From contig NBIV01000133.1 of NCBI GenBank assembly GCA_003194525.1, positions 147,075-211,074 on the forward strand: a DNA stretch of 64,000 nucleotides, read 5' to 3'. How positions within the stretch are numbered: the first letter of the stretch is position 1; each line of letters begins with the position of its first letter. Of this stretch, positions 55,525 to 64,000 are shown one piece after another. The DNA is from Gracilariopsis chorda (taxonomy: Eukaryota > Rhodophyta > Florideophyceae > Gracilariales > Gracilariaceae). The notes under the pieces are model-generated. The model had not been told where the DNA came from. It did no database searches and saw nothing but the letters and a program-made list of their open reading frames with translations. Both the position numbers and the translations under genes were made by a program.

Positions 55525-57595
55525 TCAACGCCACCCCAAGTATTCTATCCACCGCAAGCCGAAGATACTCCCCGTACAACTAGAGAATAATAACTGCCGT
55601 CTTCTTCCACGCCCCATATCTGTGTCCATTGCTGTCAAAACAAATCCGATCCAGGCATCTAAACGAGCCAAATGCATCACTGTCCCATCAACGTACTCTA
55701 ACTTTCCCTCCCTATCTATCCCCACCTCATATCCCATGAATTCTTCCAACACTTCCACCGCAGCCCCATTCTTGAAGTATATGTCCTCTTCACTAATCTC
55801 CCTCAGCCGACCAGCAACCTGAAATCCAAAATACGTAAGATCCTCGATTGTTCTCATCCTCCAAGAACATAAACTACCGCTCTTCGCCTCCCCATCGCCC
55901 TTGAACTTCGTCTTTGCTTCCTCTAACTGCTTTTTCAACTCAATGTCTAGCCCCGTCCCCTCTCGCGGTCTCACACGTCAGGCAATCAAGTCATATCCAA
56001 GCAATGAAAGCATTTTGTCCGGTGCCGCACGCTTCTGAATCCCAATCACATCACTCAAATTCTGCTACATTAGTTGCCTCAAACACCTGTCCGCAACAAC
56101 CTCTCGCATGAATTGATCCCTCCTACCCGCATCACTAATCGACTGCCATCTCTCCCCCTCAATCTCAACGCCAACCAAGTACTTCAATAGGTCATTATTT
56201 CCTCCTCGCGACGAAGGCATGTACGACCCCATCTCAGACGCGATATCAAACGGACATCGAGGCACAAGTTCCTTTCCTCTGACGACAAACACACTCCACT
56301 CTCTTCCCTTCCCCAATACTTTGCATCGACTCTTCCAGTTTCTTTCCACACCCTCCGAAGTAAAACAAAACTCCTATACCTCCACCTTTGCATAGTACAA
56401 GAACCTATCATATATTACCCTTGCAATCCCATAAAAACTCTTTTGCACATCAACTACATACTTTCTATACCCTCTCAAGGCATTTTCACATTCAGACCCC
56501 TTTCTCTCCTCTCTTCCCACCTTCATCCATTCCCGTAAGCTATCTATCAATATATTCTTCTCGCTCATCTCTTCTCTCATCCTCTTCAGTTCCTCTTGCG
56601 TCAGATTCAGCGACCTCTTTAGGCTGCAGTGGTCCCCTTTGATCTGTCCGATTTCTGCCCTCAAAATATGGACCCTCTCAACTAGCGAAGATCAAGACAT
56701 CACACCGATGTCGTCATTTCCTGCATCTCCCAAAACATTGACAGGCAGGCTTCGCGCTTCAGCAGGTGTACTTGGAGACCGATGAACAATTCATTTTCTC
56801 TCCCGCATGCCTTTCAGAGTCTGCGGCGTTCTGGTTCCTCTATCACTTTCAAAGTTTTCAGCCATTTGCACCTTTCGCGTCCGCACGGGTGTGATTGTAC
56901 GGTCTCCGCTTTTCGATGCTTCCTGTATTCCATCCGTCGCTCTGAACACTTCTTTCACTTCTTGCGCTTCCTTTAAATTAGAGCGGCGCCCCACCCGTTT
57001 GTTTATCATATCTCTCGTCCATATCTCCTTCATAGTGTGATCCTCTTCCCTCTTCGTCCCCATCACTGTGTACCAAAAAGATATTTACCACTCCTACATC
57101 TCGGTTTCCACTTGGCGCCCCACCTCTCTTCAGCGCACCTTCCTCTTCTATTTGTTTCCCTCCGGGCATACCTTCATCCTTTTCTCGGTCTTCGACCGGC
57201 GCATTTGCTTTCAACCCTCCTTGATCTGTTACCTCTTCCGTTCTCCGAACAACCAACCCTTTTGTACACTCCACTCTACCACCCGACCTAGGCATAGATC
57301 GCTGTCCCAGAACCGAATCTCTCCTGCCTGCTATATGCGCATGGGCATCAGCCTTCAAATTCTCACTCGTCGTGCGCTCACTCGTCGTGCGATCGGATCC
57401 GACTTTTTTTGTCCCACCTCTTTCCCCTCTCTTCGAAGCACCTTTTTCTGACCTCCTCCCCAATAATCCGCTCCTGGGGACACATGATTTCGCTTTCGTT
57501 CCACTCGCGGATCGCTCCTCAATAGCCTTTCGCCGCGTCTTAGCCGCACTCGCCGCACTACCCCTTCCTGGGCCTCGCTTCTTTCCCTTCGGCAC
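55525..57595 (-). pseudogene. basic coiled-coil protein, unknown function, degraded
   Basis: Minus-strand frames 56791-57066, 56374-56664, 56065-56349 and 55525-55974 are all in the same reading frame, separated by single stops. 56978-57595 enters from another frame by one shift near 57,060. Read as one protein of about 690 codons it has a Lys/Arg/Gly-rich N-terminus that looks nuclear, a Glu/Lys/Leu coiled-coil segment (about 56,500-56,660) and a compact acidic C-terminal domain (about 55,560-55,900) with an IEDLTYFGFQVAGRLREIS segment. No known domain. It lies between the convergent transposase and the SET gene and looks part of the same unit. Confidence 0.5.
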
Positions 57596-57895
57596 GATTC
57601 TTGGATTCTAAACTCTTGCGCAAGTGGCTGGTGACGCTCTGGGTTCGCGCACGCCGTGTGTTCTCCGGGAACACCTCGCCACCCGATGCGCACAAAAATC
57701 TTTGCTTTTTGTGAAATCTTGAAAATACAATCCTCGGTGGTACCGAAAATGGACGTTTCTGTATCACATCTATATCGCTTGGTATATTTTATCCCTACTG
57801 AAAAGTAATATTGTTCTATGTTAGGATTAGACATCCACCCAAATAATAAAAGACATCCTTTAGCCAAGCTGTGGAAAAAGGTTTATAACAACAAA
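57596..57895. other. spacer between the coiled-coil and SET genes
   Basis: Minus-strand frame 57355-57867 crosses it, but it shows no domain and overlaps the basic N-terminal region in another frame; left unassigned. Confidence 0.35.
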
Positions 57896-58748
57896 CTAAT
57901 CAATGACTATCGTTCCATCCTCCACATTCAAATGGGTTTGCCAGTCATAAACATCACCGTATCTGGCGAAGAGTTCCTTTCCTTGCTCTATGTCGGCTGT
58001 TGCCTCCATCTTAATAAGTTTGTAGTCCGTTATTCCCCCTGGTGTTCGTCCCACTCCCAGTGTCCGTTTCATTCGCACATTAGCCTCCTTTTTTTTTCAC
58101 GAGGCCATCCACCATTGCATCTAACTTTTTATCCCCTTCCACGTACTTTGGTTCGTTGATATACACCGCAATACAAAAAGGGGCAGGAACCAACCATAAA
58201 ATGGGGTTTGCTTGTTTTCTATGCAAATTCGTCAGCTTTTTTCGATGTGGAAGTGAATGGAACTGTTGACCGTAGACTTCTATCTCCACCGCATACTTCC
58301 GGAAGTGATCTTTCGTCACACCCATGACTCCCTCCCCGTAGGTGTTGTGCACTTCTTTCCGATTCGAAAGGTCATGATAAACCAACGTCCCGTAGAAATA
58401 GCACACTACCTCTCCTGCAGCAATTCGACGGGTTGCAAACACTCCAACACCAGCCTTTTCGAGACTAATAGTAGACTTGCCCACTTGCAACCCATATTGC
58501 ACAGCCTCCATTGCCAATAGAGACTTCATGTTCTCCAGATTCATTCTTCCCTGCAACACCCTAGCCCATCCATCCATAGCTTTCTTCCTTCCCAACTTCC
58601 CTAGAATTACACTTTGCCACAAAGTGGAGAGAAAGTCGACAAGGTGTGGGGGAAGAATTTTGTACGGTGCAAATCCGTCGACAGCCCTCCATAACACGGT
58701 GTGCCTGCATCTTCCCATTGGGAATGCAGAGAAAACAAAATGGGCCAT
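57896..58748 (-). pseudogene. SET-domain (histone lysine methyltransferase-like) part
   Basis: Frame 58080-58748 starts at an ATG and contains the SET N-part: GVGVFATRRIAAGEVVCYFYGTLV (the AdoMet-binding G-x-G start), then an insert and VPAPFCIAVYINEP, corresponding to the catalytic pseudoknot region with INE in place of NHS. It ends because of a run of nine A (plus strand T 58089-58097). With eight, the frame would run on into 57896-58078, which holds KEANVRM and the SET C-part with GKELFARYGDVYDW. The whole SET core is thus present but split. It is in the same frame as the methyltransferase just upstream, with one TGA (58752-58754) between them. It would methylate lysine, by family knowledge; the target is unknown. 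Confidence 0.7.
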
Positions 58749-58754
58749 CTTTCA

Positions 58755-61066
58755 AAGCTCCTGGCTCTGCTCAATATCCGTGTGTCCTTCCCGTATTATG
58801 GAAGCGAAGCGAACAATAGTGGCATGCCTGGCGTGTTCAAAGCAAGCTTTGCCAGGTTCACACCCCACAAACTTCCGATGCTTGGGCAGTTCCATGCACG
58901 CCATCGCGGTCGAGAACGTTCCGGCAAACATGTCGACCACGAGGGCTCCTGGCTGACTGAACCTGCTAAACAGCTCTTTCAACAGTGTCCTACACTTCTG
59001 TTCCGGTCACACCTTACTTCCTCGTATACTTCCCATCCGGGTTTTTCACAGACCACATGAGCATCTCACTATTTGACATCGGCGGCACCTGAACCATGAT
59101 AGCATGATACGTTGGTTATCGTGAAGCAACATAATTGAAGTTCTCATAGTTGACCATCCGGTGCTGCTGTTTATAAAGAACTCCAGAACCAACAGCATGT
59201 ACAGCGTATTCTGTCGTCTGGTGCACCCGGCAACTTCCTCTCCCAACGTTACCAGTCGTATTACCTAAAGACCGTTCGAAATGGAGGGGCTGTTCGTCGA
59301 CGACAAAGAAGTAACGCATCGTATCCAATTCATCCATGTAGGTAACTTTCCGTAGCACATCCCGCCACAACGGTACCTGATCCCATGAGCAGAACTGTAT
59401 AATATGTCAACCAGGACGTAGAAGCTTTGAAGATCTCCTCGCTGACCTGCTCATGCCCTTCTCTGTCAGAATATCGTGTTCGCTGTTCTCCAAACGACGC
59501 TCAGAACGAGTCCCATATGGCGCATCGGAAAGCAGGAACTGTACCCTTCCTTCAATATATACCTCGCTTTCGCCAGACTTGTTTTAGTCAACTTCGATGA
59601 GATTTTCGAACTTGCAGTTGTGGAAACGGAAGTTGCGGGACATCTCCTTCTCACAATACTTGTAAGCTATCACATCACTCAAAGTCGTAGGGTACGGTGG
59701 TGCACGAATCCCCGTGCCTTCGACATCATACGATAAGTTCTGCGACACAGCTGTTGTCTGCAGTCCTTCAGTGGCTTTTGGTGCAGTACCACGTTCCGCA
59801 GTACCACGTTCCGCATCCGTTTCCATCTCTATCTCTTCCACTTCTTCCAACTCACCCTAATCACCACCTTCGACATGCTCAGCACGTTCGTTCCCACCAC
59901 CTCCCGTACCAGTTTCTACCGGCTCCATAATGAGGTCAACTTCTTCTGCGGGCTCTGGTTTCACAGCTTGATGTACTTTGACATTGCTTCCATGCAATGC
60001 AATGATCTTCAGAGGCTTTATGGACTTTTGAACCGTACTAAAAAGAGATTCACTAAAGTTCTCGAACCGCAGAGGGAAAAGTCTCGTTCTCGTGATGATG
60101 AACCTTTTGAGGGCATCCCATTTCCTGGGAGCAGAGATGTCGAACAGTTTCTCTTGTACCACCATATTACAAAGGTCACCAAGGTATTCTATGGCACAAA
60201 GGCGAAGTGCTTTATCCACTGGGTCCGGCAGATTCAATGCCCATTTGGTAACGTTTTCTTCTACGGTGGTGACGTTCTTCTCCTCCATAAACTGTTTGAA
60301 ACAATCTTTGTGTTCGAAGCCCATGGAGCGTTGTGCGATATCGTTGAAGACTACACTGATATAGTGGAGTCGAATGTAAGGCAAGATCATAACCTCAACG
60401 TTGGGAAACCAGAGAAAATGGGCGAAACAATCCCGAGCCCTGGTCACCAGCTGCACACCATACCCGACTTTCTGACTCTGGGTCTTGTCCGAAAAACTCA
60501 CTTTCGAGAACTTCTTAGCTGCCATGCCCCTTTTCCTCTTCCTACCACTTCCTTTCTTATCCATGGCATTCTGTTGCACCATAGACAACCCAATGACCAT
60601 TTCAAAGTCCTTGCGAGGATCCTTGTGGAAAGAGGAAGATTTCTTGGTTGCTCCCAAAACACGGGACTTGCAAAAGACAGATAACAACACGTTACGGGGA
60701 ATTCCGTTAAGCCTTTCTCTTTTACAATAAACCTTCCAAAAGTCCCTTACACGCCTGTCTTCTTTCACTGTCCTTTACGTCCACCACTCTTGCCATGAGA
60801 TAGAGTTGACGTGGAGGGCCTCTGAGAGACATGTTACGGAGTTCGGAGTCCAAATACGAGATTTAATCCGGTCCGATGAGAGTGAGAAAGATTTTCTGGG
60901 CAGAGTCATGAACGTTCCGACTTTGTACCGCGACCTCCACAAAGTCGGTGTGCTTCAAACTTCTTGGCTCATCCACATTTTGCCTCGTCGCTGCGGAGTC
61001 ATCACGAACTGAAAGATAAGCATCAACAAGCTCTTCTCCGGTTCCGTGCATCTTGAATGAATCCAT
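58755..61066 (-). pseudogene. N4/N6-type DNA methyltransferase with long N-terminal region
   Basis: From an ATG at 61,066 the minus strand reads, with one frameshift near 60,780, into a frame open for 303 codons (59857-60768). It then continues through stops at 59,857, 59,584, 59,407 and 59,116 in the same frame. The catalytic motif IV is LLSDAPYGTRS (about 59,510-59,545, the DPPY-type site). After another stop and a shift near 59,010 come the AdoMet-binding segments PEQKCRTLLKELFSRFS and LVVDMFAGTFSTA (motif I, about 58,900-58,945), then KHRKFVGCE. The order IV before I is that of beta-class amino-methyltransferases. Such enzymes methylate adenine N6 or cytosine N4 in DNA. The first 400 residues have no domain I recognise. 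Several lesions, so inactive in this copy. Confidence 0.7.
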
Positions 61067-61090
61067 TTCCTTCGGATTATGTTTCTCTTC
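61067..61090. other. junction between methyltransferase start and foldback repeat
   Basis: The copy-specific word TATGTTTCTCTTC here also precedes the second foldback at 61,565-61,577, so the repeat unit is longer than the hairpin alone. Confidence 0.45.
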
Positions 61091-61250
61091 GTTTTGGGTC
61101 GAGGACCGTGGTCCGAGGTGTCATGGTGCTCCATCACGAACACGATGGAGCGTCAGGACGCTAAATTTTAATTAAAATTAATGCCTGGCGCTCCGTCTTG
61201 TTCGCGATGGAGCACCGCGACACCTCGGACCATGGTCCTCGACCAAAAAC
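61091..61250. repeat. foldback element, copy 1
   Basis: About 67-bp imperfect inverted arms (61091-61158 with 61183-61250) around an AT-rich centre (TTTTAATTAAAAT). The arms begin GTTTTGGGTCGAGGACC and end with its near complement GGTCCTCGACCAAAAAC. Non-coding and MITE-like. Confidence 0.85.
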
Positions 61251-61577
61251 GTACCAAATTCTTTTTGCAATCCAAGTAATTGAGAGTGGAATTGCAGAGA
61301 TGCTACGTTGACGACAATGGATGTCATAAAAACGTTTTGAAACCTATATATAGTGCTTACGTCCATCTCTATGGAACCAAGCAGGCGTGATCACATAAGC
61401 TTCAAAAGAAAGGGTAACACTGTTGGAGACAACCACTCCCGTGCTTTGTTTAACAAGAAAAAGTTGTTCTTCCGGTTCAATAGCAGTTTTCAATCGCTTA
61501 AACCGACGCAACGAATGCGGTTGCGAACAATGCGCAAGTCGCTTTTGACTTCATTGCCATGGATTATGTTTCTCTTC
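61251..61577. repeat. flank shared between the two foldback copies
   Basis: 61,251-61,345 recurs, diverged, at 61,738-61,835 (GCAATCCAAGTAATTGAGAG-type blocks), so hairpin plus flank form a direct repeat of about 290 bp. 61,346-61,400 recurs at 62,906-62,962 (TAGTGCTTACGTCCATCTCT). No gene. Confidence 0.6.
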
Positions 61578-61737
61578 GTTTTGGGTCGAGGACCGTGGTC
61601 CGAGGGGTCATGGTGCTCCATCGCGAACACGATGGACCGCCAGGATGCGAAATGTTAATTAAAATTCACGCCTGGCGCTCCATCGTGTTCGCAATAGAGC
61701 AACACGACACCTCGGATCATGGTCCTCCACCAAAAAA
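61578..61737. repeat. foldback element, copy 2
   Basis: Same length (160 bp), orientation and sequence as copy 1 with scattered substitutions. Arms 61578-61644 and 61670-61737. Confidence 0.85.
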
Positions 61738-62068
61738 TTATCATTTTCTTTTTTGCAATGGAAGTAATTGGGAGGGGAATTGCAGGGCTGCTACGATGAC
61801 GACGGATGGATGTCATGAAACGTCTTGAAAACGATACATAGTTGTGGGCGCCATCACGAGACGGTGACGCAGGGGGCCAAAACGTTGTAATAATAAAAGC
61901 CAAAAGGGTGCTTTTCGTAGCTAAAAGCCCCAAAACAAGTTGAAAACAGTGGGATCAAAAGAACTAAACCCACTCTATGAAATAAAACAACACTAGGGAG
62001 AGCAAGAGGCTCAATCCCAAATAAAACTTCTTAACTTCTTTGTTGAAACGGCGCGCAACCCAAGAATT
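61738..62068. other. intergenic region
   Basis: The first 100 bp repeat the flank of copy 1; the rest shows nothing recognisable. Confidence 0.4.
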
Positions 62069-62546
62069 ATGTCAAGGATCACTAAGGGTCAGACCCTCGG
62101 CTTCCGGTCAGACCATCCGGATGTGAAGTGGATTCTGCAGGCCTACCTACCTCAGCACTAACCAGGAGCAGGCGCATACAATCCTCACAGGGCTTCTTGA
62201 GGAGAGCTACTAACAGCGGGATATGCTTTCACTCTATACCCAAGCTCTCCCTTTGCAGGAAAGGTTGCACGGCACGTCGCCTGCGGATAGCTTCCCGTCA
62301 AGTACTTCCGTCCGGAAATCACCAGGTCTTTCGACCGACACCGTTATCCGAGCAAAGCTCCGGTGGGGCTCACAGACGACAGAATCGCCTTTGGTACACA
62401 CTACCCGTCTCCGTCCACGCCTAAGGCGCTTCAAACCGGTCTTAGTGACGGTACTTCCCCACCCTATTGGACAACTAGCGGCATACGCCTCACTAGAAGC
62501 CCTTTATCCAGTGGCGAACGCCTCAATGGTTGTTGATGATAGTTGA
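62069..62546 (+). pseudogene. short degraded frame, unknown, perhaps retroelement gag
   Basis: An ATG at 62,069 gives about 30 codons. After a shift near 62,145 an open frame with one stop runs to 62,546 (frame 62223-62546). The composition is Leu/Ser/Pro/Arg-rich and gag-like, but no motif is present. Confidence 0.25.
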
Positions 62547-62905
62547 AGGGGCTGAAGGTTGATAGGGGGTGGGGCTTAGATGTTTGGTCGATTGTTGAGG
62601 TGAGTTCAGACCGAAAGTCCGAAGCTCAGAACCTCTTTTTACAGTGTTTAGAGGTACTACAAACGAGCCAAATACGCATTTCTACTTGCTAGTTACTCAT
62701 GTGTGCGTCTAGGTTACTCCATTGGCTTCTAGAGACCTATGGAGCTGCGCACTAACCAATAATAAAGCGACAATTTGCGCCAGCATCACTAAAATACTGT
62801 AGTCTTTGCTGGGCCAACAAAGCGTGCAATGTGCTAGACACTACTGGAACATTCTACACGTGTGTTCCAGCAATGTCTGGCACATTCCGCAACATTAGCG
62901 ACCGA
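62547..62905. other. intergenic region
   Basis: Nothing recognised. GTGTTCCAG-type words form small palindromes near 62,845-62,890. Confidence 0.4.
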
Positions 62906-62960
62906 CAATAGTGCTTACGTCCATCTCTTTGGAACCAAACATACGTGATCAAGGAAGCAT

Positions 62961-64000
62961 TTGACGTCAGCGGGTGCCAAGAAAACGCAAGCGCCACCTT
63001 TGAAGTACTCAGCCATGGACTGCAATGGGAATAAGATAAACGCGCCATCACAGAAATGGACTCCGAGGAAGCCTGTTTCGCCGATGAGACGTGTTATCGA
63101 CATGCCGACCACGCGAGGCAAAGCGAAGAGCCGAAGCGCCACCCGAACTGCCAGCCACCCTGAGCCATCAATTGGGGGCAGTACGGGTCAGGTGCTTAAG
63201 GGCGATGCGGAGGTCAATCTGTTCGTACGAGTTGGGAGTACTGATGCGAAGGTGAAGGTAGGAGAGGCAAAATTGCGCGGTATGGGGGTTGCTGGGGGGC
63301 CAGTGACGAGACTCTGTCGTTCTCTACACAACCATCCCCTGTCCTCTACGAAGAGACCTGGAGAGGACTTGGTAATTATCCTTAAGACAATATTTCGTCA
63401 CAAAAAGATGAGAAGTACCCTTATGTTTTTCGGGGTCCCAAGGAACCGCCCGCAACTTTGAAGGAGATGGTTTCAACGGGTTTATATGCATGGGACAATG
63501 CGATGATGAGTGTAAAAATGAAGGCGAAGATGGGAATGAGTCGGTTCCACAGCAGTCAGGAGCAAATGTGAAGACTGTCCACAGAAGTACAGCTTCCAGG
63601 ACCACTGCAAGACAAGTCAAGCGCTGTGTGTGTTTCTGTGTTCATTGGAAGAGGGGATGTATTTCATGCTGGGGCTGGGTACAATGATGCAATAGCGAAA
63701 GGCTATTGCATGCGATACCATATGTGCTTTGTACCTGAGGGATACAATCTCCTGGATGCGGTGCCTAGGCATAGCCGTTTCCGCCCTCCCTGTTTTAATG
63801 ATGAAGATGACCGTGGCAATTTATGTGAGGTGGGAGGAGGGGAAGAGGAGCGGGGAGATGAAGCTGACGATAGAGATGTATTTATGAAAGAAGCCGAAGG
63901 GGAAACCCTTCGGATGAGGAGGAAGATGAGGATATACTGAAACCAGCGGTAATGAACACTGATGTAGATTATGAACAGGAGGATGACGATGAGGGTGAAA
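62961..64000 (+). pseudogene. partial gene running off the window, possible 2-oxoglutarate oxygenase-like fragment
   Basis: Open plus-strand stretches in changing frames: 62961-63461 (basic, opens at TTG; first ATG about 63,015), a segment near 63,400-63,560 (KYPYVFRGPKEPPATLKEM), and 63626-63940. The last contains GDVFHAGAGY (His codon 63665-63667) and MRYHMCFVPEG (His codon 63719-63721). This resembles the distal His and following strand of Fe(II)/2-oxoglutarate oxygenase folds. An acidic tail follows and continues in a third frame (DEEEDEDIL ... YEQEDDDEGE) to the window end. The frame changes may be introns or lesions. A minus-strand frame (62915-63142) overlaps. Fold assignment is tentative. 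Confidence 0.3.

Noticed and set aside
59875-60684. A 269-codon plus-strand frame
   Set aside because: It is antisense to the 303-codon minus-strand frame, which continues in frame into recognisable methyltransferase motifs; the plus frame leads nowhere.

Overview
This is a eukaryotic nuclear window, with a few compact genes lying in a large amount of old mobile DNA. The genes have one or two exons, TATA boxes about 100-130 bp upstream of the ATG in the two cases where I could place one, and a single 97-bp GT-AG intron. The cellular proteins (plastid-type S-adenosylmethionine carrier, phosphoserine aminotransferase) and the intron-poor, transposon-rich layout suggest a photosynthetic protist. 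An intron-poor red alga such as Chondrus is my best guess, made from memory and unverified.

Positions 1-16,000 are the gene-bearing part. From left to right they hold a DUF1963/YwqG-like gene (-), a possible small secreted protein (-), a mitochondrial-carrier-family gene with a plastid-like presequence (+), phosphoserine aminotransferase (+, two exons), and a secreted acidic/cationic two-part peptide precursor that resembles an antimicrobial-peptide preproprotein (-). The spacers hold clusters of unrelated short perfect hairpins.

Positions 17,000-36,900 are a nest of degraded elements. There are three Helitron-type Rep/helicase remnants, two of which carry the same internal deletion. There are three copies of one LTR family; one copy is followed by a gag-protease pair with no reverse transcriptase, and another is inserted in a Helitron. 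There is also a gypsy-like integrase remnant and one isolated short Helitron-derived repeat. Positions 37,033-42,233 are an old Ty3/gypsy element with both LTRs and a 5-bp target duplication. Positions 43,400-48,000 are mostly non-coding and include a 139-bp and a 75-bp tandem repeat.

Positions 48,141-52,120 are a head-to-tail array of a Helentron-like repeat family. Its units have inverted subterminal repeats, a CAG tract near the start and a GC-rich hairpin near the end, and one unit holds a truncated PIF1-type helicase. The decayed start of a Helitron-type protein follows at 52,633.

Positions 54,264-64,000 are the most unusual part. A degraded transposase of the Plavaka/KDZ type (+) converges on a basic coiled-coil protein (-). 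Upstream of that lies a long minus-strand open frame that joins an N4/N6-type DNA methyltransferase to a SET (histone lysine methyltransferase) domain. Beyond foldback repeats, a plus-strand fragment with an oxygenase-like His motif runs into the window end. I read this as remains of a mobile unit carrying chromatin-modifying enzymes. All of these frames now carry stops or frameshifts.
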